Shown: positions 7,273 to 14,701 of the stretch, piece by piece | Layout: every line of letters starts with the position of its first letter | Numbering within the stretch: position 1 is the first letter of the stretch | NCBI GenBank assembly: GCA_050257395.1 | Contig: JBLMWU010000151.1 | Span: 1 to 18,956, forward strand | Direction of reading: 5' to 3' | Length of the DNA: 18,956 nt | From: JAIRTY01 sp050257395 | GTDB taxonomy: Bacteria; Actinomycetota; Actinomycetes; Streptosporangiales; Streptosporangiaceae | Translations under genes and position numbers: made by a program | The notes under the pieces: generated by a model | The model's database searches: none | The model's input: only the letters and a program-made list of their open reading frames with translations | Told to the model about the DNA's origin: nothing

Positions 7273-9075
7273 GTGGCCGCCAGCCGTCCCCCGGCCGGGG
7301 AACCGACAGGGACGGTCCCGCCCGGCGCCCGGATGCTGGGCCCGCGCGGCTCGCGGGGCGAGGTGGCAGGGCCGGACCCGGCCGGGCCGGTCCCGCCGCG
7401 GGCCGCCGCCGTTCTCGCCGCCGTGCCCGGCTGGTGGGCAGCCCAGGCCAGGCAGGCCGGGCTGGGCGGCGCCTGGCTGGACGTCGCGGCGGCGGTCAGC
7501 AGCCCGCCGCCCGCGGCCGTGCGCGGCGCCGCCGCGGCGGACGCGGGCATCGGGCCGGGGACGGCCGCGGCGGATCTCGGCGCGGCGTACGCCGCCGCGC
7601 TGGCCCCCGATGTGCGGGCCCGGCACGGGCGTCACTACACCCCGCCGGGCCTCGCCGATCACCTGTGGCAGATGACCCGCCGGGCGCTGGCGCTGCCCGC
7701 ACGGGCCGCCCCGCTCCCCGGGCTGATCCGGGACCGGGCGTGCGGCGCGGGAGCGCTGCTGCTGCCGCCGCTGCGCGAGCACGTCCGGGCGGGCGCCCGG
7801 GCCGGCCCGCAGGCCGCACTCGCCGCGCTGCCCGCCCTGATCGAGGGCATCGACGCCGACCCGAACGCGGTCTGGCTGGCCAACGTGGTGCTGGCGGCCG
7901 AGGCGCTGCCGCTGCTCGCCGCGGCGCCCGCGGCGCAGCGCCGGCCCTTCCCGGCGCTCGCCCGGCAGGGCGACGGCCTGGCCGGCTGCGGCCGGCCGGC
8001 CCGCGCCGAGCTGCAGAACCCGCCCTACGGCCGGGTCCGGCTGACCCCGCAGGAGCGGGACCGGTGGGGCCACGTCCTGTACGGGCACGCCAACCTGTAC
8101 GGCCTGTTCATCGCCGCTGCCCTGGAGGGCCTGGACGCCGCCGGCGTGCTGGCCGCGCTGGTGCCGACCAGCTTCACCGGGGGACGGTACTTCTCCCGGC
8201 TGCGGGAGACCCTGTCCGCGCAGGCGCCGCTGCGCGAAGCCGCGTTCGTGGCCGACCGCGGCGGTGTCTTCGCCGGCGTGCTGCAGGAAACCTGCCTGGC
8301 GGTCTTCACCCGGCGCCGCCCGCAGCGGACCGTCATCGCCAGCCTGAACGGGCACCCCGGCCCGGTCGCGCAGGTCCGGACGCCGCACGGGTCCGGACCG
8401 TGGCTGCTCCCGCGCCGCCCCGCTGACGCGGCCGCGGCGGCGGCCGCTGCCCGGCTGCCGCTGCGGCTCGCGGACGCCGGCTACCGCTGCTCGACCGGCC
8501 CGCTGGTCTGGAACCGCCGCAAGGCCGACCTGGGGCCCTGCCAGGTCCCCGGGGCCGTGCCGGTCCTGTGGGCCGCGGACATCGACGGCGGGCGGCTGCA
8601 CCGCGACCCGGCCCGGGACGGCCTGCGGTTCCTGCGGCTGCACGACGGCGACGAGCGGTTCCTCGTGCTCAGCCAGCCCGCGGTGCTGGTGCAGCGGACG
8701 ACCGCGCCGGAGCAGGCCCGCCGGCTGGTGGCCGCCGACCTGTCCCCGGCGGCGCTGCTGGCCTGGGGCGGGCGGCTGGTGGCGGAAAACCACGTCAACG
8801 TGCTCCGCCCCGCGGTCGCCGAGCCGCTGCTCACCCGGGAGACGCTGGCGGCGGTGCTGGCGACCGGCGAGCTCGACCGGATCACCCGGTCGCTGGCGGG
8901 CTCGGTGGCGGTGAGCGCCTACGAGCTGGAGTCGCTGCCGCTGCCGGCGGCGGCCACCCTGGCGTCCTGGAACGGCCTGACCGGCGAGACCCTGGCCCGG
9001 GCGGTCGCCGCCGCCTACTTCCTGCCGGGCAGCCGCTGCAGGGCCCGCACCGCCCCGGTCATGACCTTCGCGTAG
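7273..9075 (+). CDS. N6-adenine DNA methyltransferase, BsuBI/PstI-like, solitary
   Basis: This 600-residue protein probably methylates adenine in a specific DNA site using S-adenosylmethionine. Motif I is DRACGAGA (Asp154 to Ala161), a variant of DPACGSG with Arg in place of Pro. An acidic motif II follows (GIDADPNAV). Motif IV is NPPY at 249-252, the adenine-N6 signature. The C-terminal part carries VWNRRKADLGP, VLVQRTTAPEQARRL and VAENHVNVLRP, which I associate with Eco57I/BsuBI/PstI-type methylases and their target-recognition region. I chose GTG 7273 because GGGAGG lies eight bases upstream; GTG 7255 is possible. The first 60 residues are low-complexity Pro/Gly/Ala. No endonuclease gene is adjacent: upstream is a divergent hydrolase, and downstream a convergent dehydrogenase overlaps by 61 bp. 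It is therefore either an orphan methylase or a relic of a restriction system. Confidence 0.85.
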   Translation: MAASRPPAGEPTGTVPPGARMLGPRGSRGEVAGPDPAGPVPPRAAAVLAAVPGWWAAQARQAGLGGAWLDVAAAVSSPPPAAVRGAAAADAGIGPGTAAADLGAAYAAALAPDVRARHGRHYTPPGLADHLWQMTRRALALPARAAPLPGLIRDRACGAGALLLPPLREHVRAGARAGPQAALAALPALIEGIDADPNAVWLANVVLAAEALPLLAAAPAAQRRPFPALARQGDGLAGCGRPARAELQNPPYGRVRLTPQERDRWGHVLYGHANLYGLFIAAALEGLDAAGVLAALVPTSFTGGRYFSRLRETLSAQAPLREAAFVADRGGVFAGVLQETCLAVFTRRRPQRTVIASLNGHPGPVAQVRTPHGSGPWLLPRRPADAAAAAAAARLPLRLADAGYRCSTGPLVWNRRKADLGPCQVPGAVPVLWAADIDGGRLHRDPARDGLRFLRLHDGDERFLVLSQPAVLVQRTTAPEQARRLVAADLSPAALLAWGGRLVAENHVNVLRPAVAEPLLTRETLAAVLATGELDRITRSLAGSVAVSAYELESLPLPAAATLASWNGLTGETLARAVAAAYFLPGSRCRARTAPVMTFA

Positions 9076-10613
9076 ACCGCCGCTGGCACGGGCCCGGGCG
9101 GCGCGATGGGCAGCAGCCGCTGCTGCGCGATGTTCTGGCTGTCGGTGTACTTGAGCAGGCCGTGCTCGCCGTGCCTGCTGCCGGCGCCGGAGTCCTTCCA
9201 GCCGCCCATGGGCGCATCGAGCGAGCCCCAGGTGGCGGCGTATGCCTCGTTGATGTTGATGTTGCCGGCGGCCAGCCGGCTGGCGATCCGCCGGCCCTGG
9301 CGGGCGTCGCGGGTCCACACCGAGAAGCTCAGCCCGTAGCGGCTGTCGTTGGCCTGCTCGACGGCTTCGCCCGCGCTGGCGACCCGGTAGAGGGAGATGA
9401 CCGGCCCGAAGGTCTCCTCCGCGTACAGCAGCATGTCCGGCGAGGTGTCCGCCAGGATCGTCGGCTCATAGAAGTACGGGCATATGTCCGGGCGGGCCCG
9501 CCCGCCGGCCAGCACCCGCGCGCCCTTGCCGACCGCGTCGCGCACGTGCCCGGCCACCGTCTCGAGCTGCCTGGCCGATGCCAGCGAGCCAATGTCCGGC
9601 CGGTACCCGAGCTCGTGGCCCAGCCGCAGCGCCCTGGTGGCCAGCACGAACCGCGGGACGAACTCGTCCCACACCGCGTCCTCGACGTACATGCGCTCGA
9701 CCGAGACGCAGACCTGGCCGGTCCCGGTGAATGCCGCCCGCACCGCGCCGGGTACCGCCCGGGCGGTGCCGGCGCCGGCGAGGATGAGGATCGCGTTCTT
9801 GCCGCCGAGCTCCATCGAGTAGTCGATGAGCCGCCCGGCGGCCCGGGCGGCGACGGCCCGCCCGGTCGCGGTGCTGCCGGTGAACATCAGGAAGTCGCTG
9901 CGGTCGATGAGCGGTGCGCCGAGTGCCGCGCCGGCGCCGGTCACCACCTGCAGCACGCCCGGCGGCAGGCCGGCCTCGGCGAGCAGTTCCGCCGCCCACA
10001 GGGCCGTGTAGGGCGTCTGCGCGTCCGGCTTGAGGACGACCGCGTTGCCCGCCGCCAGCGCCGGGAGGATGTCGCCGATGCCCAGGGTCAGCGGGTAGTT
10101 CCACGGGGAGATGACCCCTACCACGCCCTTGGGGTGGCGGACCTCCCAGGTCCGGGTCAGCCCCGGCAGTGCCCCCGCGCGGCGCCGGGGCCGCAGCAGC
10201 CGCGGCGCCGTGCGGGCGTAGTAGCGGCTGGTCGTCGCCACATCGACGATCTCTTCGAAGGCGTGCCGGCGCGCCTTCCCGTTCTCCAGCTGAATGAGGT
10301 CCAGCACCTCCGCCTGCCGGTCCAGCAGCAGCCCGGCGAACCGGAGCAGGATCGCGGACCGGCGCGCGACGGGGGTGCGCGCCCAGCCGGGCTGCGCGGC
10401 GCGGGCCGCCTGCGCGGCCGCCGCGACATCGGCCGGCGTGCAGCGCGGCACCTGGCCGAGCGGCGTCCCGGTGGCCGGTATCTCCACGGTCATGAGCTCG
10501 CGCGGGCCGGCCGCCGCGGCCCGCTCCGCGAGCCGGGTGAGCAGCCCGCTGTTGATCCTCGGCCCGAGCACGCCGGTGTCAGCACTCATCGCGGAACCTC
10601 TGGCAGCTCCCAT
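9015..10613 (-). CDS. Aldehyde dehydrogenase (succinate-semialdehyde dehydrogenase type)
   Basis: This 532-residue NAD(P)-dependent enzyme oxidises an aldehyde to the acid. Overall similarity is to the GabD2-like succinate-semialdehyde dehydrogenases of actinobacteria. Visible landmarks are SPWNYPL with the catalytic Asn, VVLKPDAQTP, the cofactor-loop GSTATGRAV, MELGGKN with Glu268, GQVCVSVER with nucleophile Cys302, and EETFGPV. Two starts are plausible: ATG 10613 with AAGGGGG five bases upstream (chosen), and ATG 10589 with AGAGG seven bases upstream, which would remove eight residues. It follows the kelch lipoprotein by 58 bp on the same strand and probably shares its transcript. Its 3' end overlaps the convergent methyltransferase by 61 bp. 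Succinate semialdehyde is an inferred substrate; other aldehydes are possible. Confidence 0.9.
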   Translation of the reverse strand: MGAARGSAMSADTGVLGPRINSGLLTRLAERAAAAGPRELMTVEIPATGTPLGQVPRCTPADVAAAAQAARAAQPGWARTPVARRSAILLRFAGLLLDRQAEVLDLIQLENGKARRHAFEEIVDVATTSRYYARTAPRLLRPRRRAGALPGLTRTWEVRHPKGVVGVISPWNYPLTLGIGDILPALAAGNAVVLKPDAQTPYTALWAAELLAEAGLPPGVLQVVTGAGAALGAPLIDRSDFLMFTGSTATGRAVAARAAGRLIDYSMELGGKNAILILAGAGTARAVPGAVRAAFTGTGQVCVSVERMYVEDAVWDEFVPRFVLATRALRLGHELGYRPDIGSLASARQLETVAGHVRDAVGKGARVLAGGRARPDICPYFYEPTILADTSPDMLLYAEETFGPVISLYRVASAGEAVEQANDSRYGLSFSVWTRDARQGRRIASRLAAGNININEAYAATWGSLDAPMGGWKDSGAGSRHGEHGLLKYTDSQNIAQQRLLPIAPPGPVPAAVYAKVMTGAVRALQRLPGRK

Positions 10614-10671
10614 GTGCGCCCCCTTGATCAACCGTACCGGCGGGCGGGCCTGGGCCCGGGCGGCGGCTCCC

Positions 10672-11940
10672 TCAGCCCAGCCCTGGCGTGAACACCGCCC
10701 CGTCGGTGAAGTGGGTGGTCTGCTCCGCCGCGGTGTCGTTGTACCAGCCACCCCAGACGATCATGCTGGTGCCGGTCCACACCGCGACCGGGTCGGTCCG
10801 GCCGTGCAGCGGCGCCATGGGCAGGGCGTACCAGCGGCCCGTGGCCGGGCGGTAGAACTCCCCGTGCGGCGGGATCACCTGGCCGCCGTAGGGCCCGGTG
10901 AGCCCGCCCCAGACCAGCACGTCACGGCCGGTCCACGCGGCCACGCTGCCGGACCGGGCGAACTGGATGGCCGGCAGCTGGCGCCAGCGGCCGGTGGCCG
11001 GGTTCCAGGCCACGCCGGTGACGGTGGACGCCTCGGAACCGGTGCGGCTGCCGCCGATGAACAGGACCTCATGGCCGTCGTAGACCGTGGTCGCCGTGGC
11101 CCGCGGCCCGGGCATCGGCGCCAGGGTGCGCCAGGTCCCGGTCGCCGGGTTGTACGCGGCGGCGTCGGTGAACGTCCGGGCCGGCGTGCTGGGGCCGCCG
11201 GGCCGCCACCCGCCCGCGATGATGATCTCCCGCCCGGTCCAGGCGCCGGTGACGCCGGTGCGCGCGGCCAGCGGCGAGGCGGGCAGCCGCCGCCAGGAGT
11301 TGGTGGCCGGGGTGTAGGCGGCCCCGCGCGCGGTGACCATGCCGCAGCACCCGCCGCCCCAGAAGATCACCTGGTGGCCGGTCCACAGCCGCACCGCGCC
11401 GACCACGCCGGGCGCGTACGGCACCCGGTGCCAGCTGTTGGTGGCCGGGTTGTACGCGGCGTTCGTCAGCCCGAAGACGATCATCTCGCTGCCGGTCCAG
11501 ACGGCGCTGTCGTAGTTCTGTGACATCTGCGGGGCCGGTCCCGGGGCGAGCGCCGTCCAGGTTCCGCTGGCCGGCCGGTACGCGTAGGTGAAGCCGTGGT
11601 ACCGCAGGCCGGCGGTCTCGGTGATCACGTGGACCAGCATCTCCCGGCCGGTCCACACCGCCACCGGGAACTGCGCGGACGCTGGCACCGGCCCGGGCGG
11701 CAGCAGCCGCCACGACCCTGCCCGCGGCAGCGCGGGCCCGCCGGGCGTGACGGACGCGGCGGGCGCGGGCGTGCGGGCGGGCACGCTCGCGGGGGGCCGG
11801 GTGCTGGCGGCCGGGCTGGCGCCAGCCGTGGTGCCCGCCCGTTCTCCGCACGCGCTGACCGCCAGGGCTGCGGTGACGGCGGATATCAGCAGGACCCGCC
11901 GGCGCCCGGTGGGTGAGATTAATGCCGAACGAACACGCAT
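10672..11940 (-). CDS. Seven-bladed kelch-type beta-propeller lipoprotein
   Basis: This 422-residue protein is secreted and lipid-anchored: a hydrophobic signal is followed by lipobox VSAC, with Cys31 as the lipidated residue. A Ser/Thr/Pro/Ala-rich linker (about 32-70) leads to seven repeats of a kelch-like blade. Each has a core such as AVWTGREMLV or LWTGHQVIFWGGG, then a strand like YNPATNSWHRVP or YTPATNSWRRLP. The repeats give a complete propeller with no other domain, so the likely role is binding (protein, glycan or wall partner) rather than catalysis. Galactose-oxidase-type enzymes share the fold, but I see no copper ligands. The ATG at 11940 has GAGGG seven bases upstream. It lies between a membrane-anchored esterase (159 bp upstream) and the aldehyde dehydrogenase (58 bp downstream), all on the minus strand. 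Confidence 0.88.
   Translation of the reverse strand: MRVRSALISPTGRRRVLLISAVTAALAVSACGERAGTTAGASPAASTRPPASVPARTPAPAASVTPGGPALPRAGSWRLLPPGPVPASAQFPVAVWTGREMLVHVITETAGLRYHGFTYAYRPASGTWTALAPGPAPQMSQNYDSAVWTGSEMIVFGLTNAAYNPATNSWHRVPYAPGVVGAVRLWTGHQVIFWGGGCCGMVTARGAAYTPATNSWRRLPASPLAARTGVTGAWTGREIIIAGGWRPGGPSTPARTFTDAAAYNPATGTWRTLAPMPGPRATATTVYDGHEVLFIGGSRTGSEASTVTGVAWNPATGRWRQLPAIQFARSGSVAAWTGRDVLVWGGLTGPYGGQVIPPHGEFYRPATGRWYALPMAPLHGRTDPVAVWTGTSMIVWGGWYNDTAAEQTTHFTDGAVFTPGLG
10771..11656 (-). repeat. Tandem kelch-blade repeats visible in the DNA
   Basis: On the plus strand a core close to GCCGGTCCAC (complement of the codons for VWTG) recurs at 10771, 10927, 11233, 11377, 11491 and 11647. A diverged copy lies at about 11074 (YDG instead of WTG). 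Spacings are 114 to 159 bp, each equal to one propeller blade. The conserved codon usage suggests fairly recent duplication or gene conversion between blades, or strong protein-level constraint in GC-rich DNA. Confidence 0.75.
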
Positions 11941-12027
11941 CGTGCCGCCCTCGCTGGCAGGCCGGTCCCCGGCAGCAGCCGGGCCCGGGCAGGCCCGCCC
12001 GGGCGCACCGGTTTCTTTCAGCTTCGG

Positions 12028-12066
12028 CCCGGGGCGGTGCGCGGCAGAGGGCCGCAGGACCCCGGG
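12028..12066 (-). terminator. Two-tier stem-loop between esterase and kelch gene
   Basis: A 7-bp outer stem (CCCGGGG at 12028-12034 with CCCCGGG at 12060-12066) encloses a 5-bp inner stem (GCGGC at 12041-12045 with GCCGC at 12051-12055) with loop AGAGG. It lies 34 bp past the esterase stop and 88 bp before the kelch start. It could terminate the esterase transcript, or only attenuate it if the genes are co-transcribed. Confidence 0.45.
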
Positions 12067-12099
12067 CGGCGGGCTGTTGGTCCCCTGGCCGGATGACGT

Positions 12100-13365
12100 C
12101 TAGGGTGACGCGGTCGGCAGTGCCGGCGGCACCTGGCCGGGCACCGGGCCGGTGGTGCCGGAGGGCCCGGGGCTGGCAGAGCCCGCGGGGTTCACCTGCA
12201 TCCCGATGGGCGCAGTCTTGTGCAGCATGTCCGCGGGGACGCCGAGCGACGCCGCCTGGGCGAGCCCTGGCGTCATCCACTCGAGCAGGCCGGGGATGAG
12301 TGCCCGCCAGGTGGTCATGGTGTGGCCGCCGCCCGGCGCCAGGTGGAACTGGACGTCCGGCTGCCGGGCGAGGAGCAGGCGCTGGAAGTCGCGGGCGGCG
12401 AGCAGGTCCTGGCTGTCCAGGTTCCCCGCGCCCAGCCAGAACTGCGGGATCGTGGCGCTCACGGGCAGGCTGAGCACCCGCTCGGTGGGCGTGTTGATCA
12501 GGCGCATCCGCTTGTGGTTGCGGAAGGGGTAGATGCTGTGCGGCGGGGTGCCGAACCGGACCAGGCCGGGCTTGAAGTAACCGCTGAGGACCCCGGCGTA
12601 CCCGTAGGCGAGCCGGTAGATCAGGGACAGGTTGGCGGCGCAGTAGCCGCCCTCGGAGTACCCGGCGATCCCCCAGGCCGGGCCGGGCGGCTGAATGCGC
12701 AGGGTGCGGGCCAGGTAGGCGGGCAGGTCCTTGGCCAGGTACTGGGCGTCCTGCGGGCCGTGCGGGATGTTGAGGCACTGCAGCGAGAACTGCCGCCCGC
12801 CGTTCGCGTCCGGCATGACCAGCACGGCCGGCTTGACCACCCCGTCCGCGAGCAGCGTGAGGAAGGTCTGGGTGATGCCCACCACGTTGATCCAGTCCTG
12901 CGGCTCGCCGGGGTTGCCGGTGATCAGCTCGATCGCCGGGAACCGGTAGTGGCGGTAGCCGGGCCGGAAGTACTGCGGCGGCAGGTAGACGTCCACCGCC
13001 CGGGTGATGCCGCTCTTGTGCCCGGTCACCCGGAACTGGACGGTCTCGCCGAGCTGCCGGGCGGACCCGGCCTGGGTGACCTTGTTCAGGATGGCGGTGA
13101 GCCGCTGTGTCGGCAGGTTGCTGCCGACCGCCGAGAGGGCGGTGGGGCCCTGCGCGCCGAAGTCCGCGGCTGCCGCGCCCCAGGTCTGGTAGTAGTTGTA
13201 GTACTTGTTGACGGCCGCGACCCCGAACAGCATCGCGGGGACGAACGCGAGGCTCGCTGCCAGTACCCGGAACACGGTCTGCCTGGTGAAGGCGACCCAG
13301 GCCAGCAGGGCGCAGAACACTGCCATCAGCAAGATGAACAGCGCGGTGCTCTGCGGCTCTAGCAA
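12100..13365 (-). CDS. Membrane-anchored esterase (antigen-85/esterase-D-like fold)
   Basis: This 421-residue protein has two N-terminal membrane helices (about residues 6-28 and 32-55), then a short YYNYYQTW motif and an alpha/beta-hydrolase domain on the outer face. The nucleophile elbow is GYSEGG (Ser237), the likely acid is Asp317 or Asp320 (GNLDSQD), and the His is His348 (GGGHTMTTW). The layout suits the esterase PF00756 family, which includes mycolyltransferases and many actinobacterial lipoprotein or membrane esterases. The tail from about residue 395 is Pro/Gly/Ser/Thr-rich. I chose the TTG start at 13365 because AGGAGAGG lies just upstream; a GTG at 13398 would add 11 residues but lacks a ribosome site and places the helix less naturally. 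The substrate is unknown; a cell-envelope ester is a reasonable guess. The kelch lipoprotein follows on the same strand. Confidence 0.85.
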   Translation of the reverse strand: MLEPQSTALFILLMAVFCALLAWVAFTRQTVFRVLAASLAFVPAMLFGVAAVNKYYNYYQTWGAAAADFGAQGPTALSAVGSNLPTQRLTAILNKVTQAGSARQLGETVQFRVTGHKSGITRAVDVYLPPQYFRPGYRHYRFPAIELITGNPGEPQDWINVVGITQTFLTLLADGVVKPAVLVMPDANGGRQFSLQCLNIPHGPQDAQYLAKDLPAYLARTLRIQPPGPAWGIAGYSEGGYCAANLSLIYRLAYGYAGVLSGYFKPGLVRFGTPPHSIYPFRNHKRMRLINTPTERVLSLPVSATIPQFWLGAGNLDSQDLLAARDFQRLLLARQPDVQFHLAPGGGHTMTTWRALIPGLLEWMTPGLAQAASLGVPADMLHKTAPIGMQVNPAGSASPGPSGTTGPVPGQVPPALPTASP

Positions 13366-13472
13366 ATTCCTCTCCTGGGCCTGTCCTGGCAGCAACACCC
13401 GTCAGCCGGTGGCTGCCTCACCGCGGCCGGAATCCGGGCGCGGTGAGCTGCCCGCCGCCAGGGCCGCGCACG

Positions 13473-13562
13473 TGGCGGTGGAGGTGGGATTTGAACCCAC
13501 GGAGGGGTTGCCCCCTCACACGCTTTCGAGGCGTGCGCCCTCGGCCACTAGGCGACTCCACC
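13473..13562 (-). tRNA. tRNA-Ser (anticodon CGA)
   Basis: The minus strand folds into a 90-base serine tRNA. The acceptor stem is GGTGGAG / CTCCACC, discriminator G, and CCA is encoded. The anticodon stem-loop is CACGC-CTCGAAA-GCGTG, giving anticodon CGA (reads UCG). A long variable arm (GGGG...CCCC) and the T-arm GTGGGTTCAAATCCCAC complete it. It lies 79 bp downstream of tadA on the same strand. Confidence 0.97.
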
Positions 13563-13569
13563 GCGGCAG

Positions 13570-13575
13570 AGCCTA
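13570..13575 (-). promoter_or_regulatory. Possible -10 box of tRNA-Ser(CGA)
   Basis: On the minus strand TAGGCT ends seven bases before the tRNA 5' end, which would place initiation at or next to the mature 5' nucleotide. The -35 region at 17 bp is weak (CAGACG). A separate promoter is reasonable because a hairpin separates the tRNA from tadA. Confidence 0.35.
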
Positions 13576-13604
13576 CCCGACCCGCGCGGCTGCGTCTGGT
13601 CACC

Positions 13605-13621
13605 GCCGGGAAGCGCCCGGC
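13605..13621 (-). terminator. Hairpin downstream of tadA
   Basis: A perfect 6-bp stem (GCCGGG / CCCGGC) with a five-base loop lies 20 bp past the tadA stop and 42 bp before the tRNA-Ser. It probably ends the tadA transcript. It is nearly the same hairpin as the one at 2680-2696, with a different loop. Confidence 0.5.
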
Positions 13622-13641
13622 CGCCCTGCGGGGCCGGATGG

Positions 13642-14178
13642 TCACTGACCGTTATTATCGCGGCCAGGCGCGCCGCTCTCCCCCCGTTCGGTGAATCCCG
13701 GCCCGCGGCGCTCAGCGAAAAAGCCCCGCAGCAGCTCGCCGCACTCCGCGGCGAGCACCCCGCGGATCACCTCGGGCCGGTGGCTGAGCCGCCGGTCGCG
13801 GAGCACGTCCCACAGCGACCCGGCGGCGCCCCCCTTCGGGTCGTCGGCGCCGAACACCAGCCGGTCCAGCCGGGCCGCGGTCACCGCACCCGCGCACATG
13901 GTGCACGGCTCCAGGGTCACGACCAGCGTGCACCCGGCCAGCCGCCACGTCCCGAGCTGGCGGCCGGCCCGCCGGATCGCCAGGATCTCGGCGTGCGCGG
14001 TCGGGTCGGGATCGGCCTCCCGGGTGTTGTGCGCCCGCGCGATGACGGCGCCGGCGGCGTCGAGCACGACCGCGCCCACCGGGACGTCCCGGCGGCCCGG
14101 GGCGCCGGCCGCGAGCGCGGCCTCGGCGAGTGCGGCCCGCATGGCCGGCTCGAAGCCGGCAGCGTAACCCGTGGTCAC
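13642..14178 (-). CDS. tadA: tRNA adenosine(34) deaminase
   Basis: TadA deaminates the wobble adenosine of tRNA-Arg(ACG) to inosine, allowing CGU, CGC and CGA to be read. The 178-residue frame has the zinc-deaminase signature HAE (62-64; Glu64 is the proton shuttle) and PCTMC (91-95; Cys92 and Cys95 bind zinc). DVPVGAVV, HNTRE and FGADDPKGGAAGS are conserved TadA features. The start is uncertain: GTG 14178 gives a short lead before MRAALAEA, whereas ATG 14142 starts there and gives 166 residues; neither has a strong ribosome site. A 28-bp gap from the upstream TadA-associated gene points to one operon. The C-terminus (FTERGESGAPGRDNNGQ) is longer than the minimal enzyme. Confidence 0.95.
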   Translation of the reverse strand: MTTGYAAGFEPAMRAALAEAALAAGAPGRRDVPVGAVVLDAAGAVIARAHNTREADPDPTAHAEILAIRRAGRQLGTWRLAGCTLVVTLEPCTMCAGAVTAARLDRLVFGADDPKGGAAGSLWDVLRDRRLSHRPEVIRGVLAAECGELLRGFFAERRGPGFTERGESGAPGRDNNGQ

Positions 14179-14206
14179 GGACTGGGAGGTTACCGGCCGG
14201 GACCGG

Positions 14207-14701
14207 TCAGCGCCCGAGCGCGTCGTCCAGCGCACGCTCCAGCGCGTGCCCGAACCCGATCTTGCGGGCCAGCAGCGCGAGCGCCTCGTCGGGGAACAGG
14301 TCCAGGTCGCCGGCCAGCATGCCCAGGTCCATCTCGTCGATCCCGAGATCGGCGAAGATCGACAGATCGCCGGCGGGCAGCACCTGGTCGAGGTCCTCCT
14401 CGTCGTCCGGCACCGGGATGTCCAGGTAGTCGAGGACCTGCCGGGCCAGCGGCCAGTCCACCGCGGCGGTCAGGTCCGACAGGAACACCGACACGTCGTT
14501 GCCGAGCACCCGGACCGCCACGAAGAAGTCGTCGCCGACCGCCGCCAGGCCGATCGTGCCGCTGACGCTGGGCTGCCGGCGCAGCGCCTTGATGAGCCCG
14601 CTGAGGTCCTCGGTCAGCGCCGTGGGCAGGGCATCGGCCTGCCAGACGTCGTCCTCGCGGTAGACGATGACAGCGACGTCCTCGCCGCTCACGTCCGTCA
14701 T
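14207..14701 (-). CDS. tRNA adenosine deaminase-associated protein
   Basis: This small acidic protein of 164 residues matches the actinobacterial family found next to tadA and named for that position (TIGR03941 as I recall it). It has an N-terminal alpha-beta part (VAVIVYREDDVWQADALP, GTIGLAAVGDDFFVAVRVLG), then an Asp/Glu-rich middle (PVPDDEEDLDQV) and a helical C-terminus (FPDEALALLARKIGFG). Its function is not known; the constant pairing suggests a role with TadA. ATG 14701 has GGGAGG five bases upstream; a GTG two codons earlier overlaps that site and is less likely. It is the first gene of the tadA transcript. Confidence 0.85.
   Translation of the reverse strand: MTDVSGEDVAVIVYREDDVWQADALPTALTEDLSGLIKALRRQPSVSGTIGLAAVGDDFFVAVRVLGNDVSVFLSDLTAAVDWPLARQVLDYLDIPVPDDEEDLDQVLPAGDLSIFADLGIDEMDLGMLAGDLDLFPDEALALLARKIGFGHALERALDDALGR

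Noticed and set aside
7090..9318. Minus-strand extension of the membrane hydrolase frame through the methyltransferase
   Set aside because: It is an open frame caused by high GC content. The opposite strand has clear methylase motifs, and the hydrolase has a good start at 7089.
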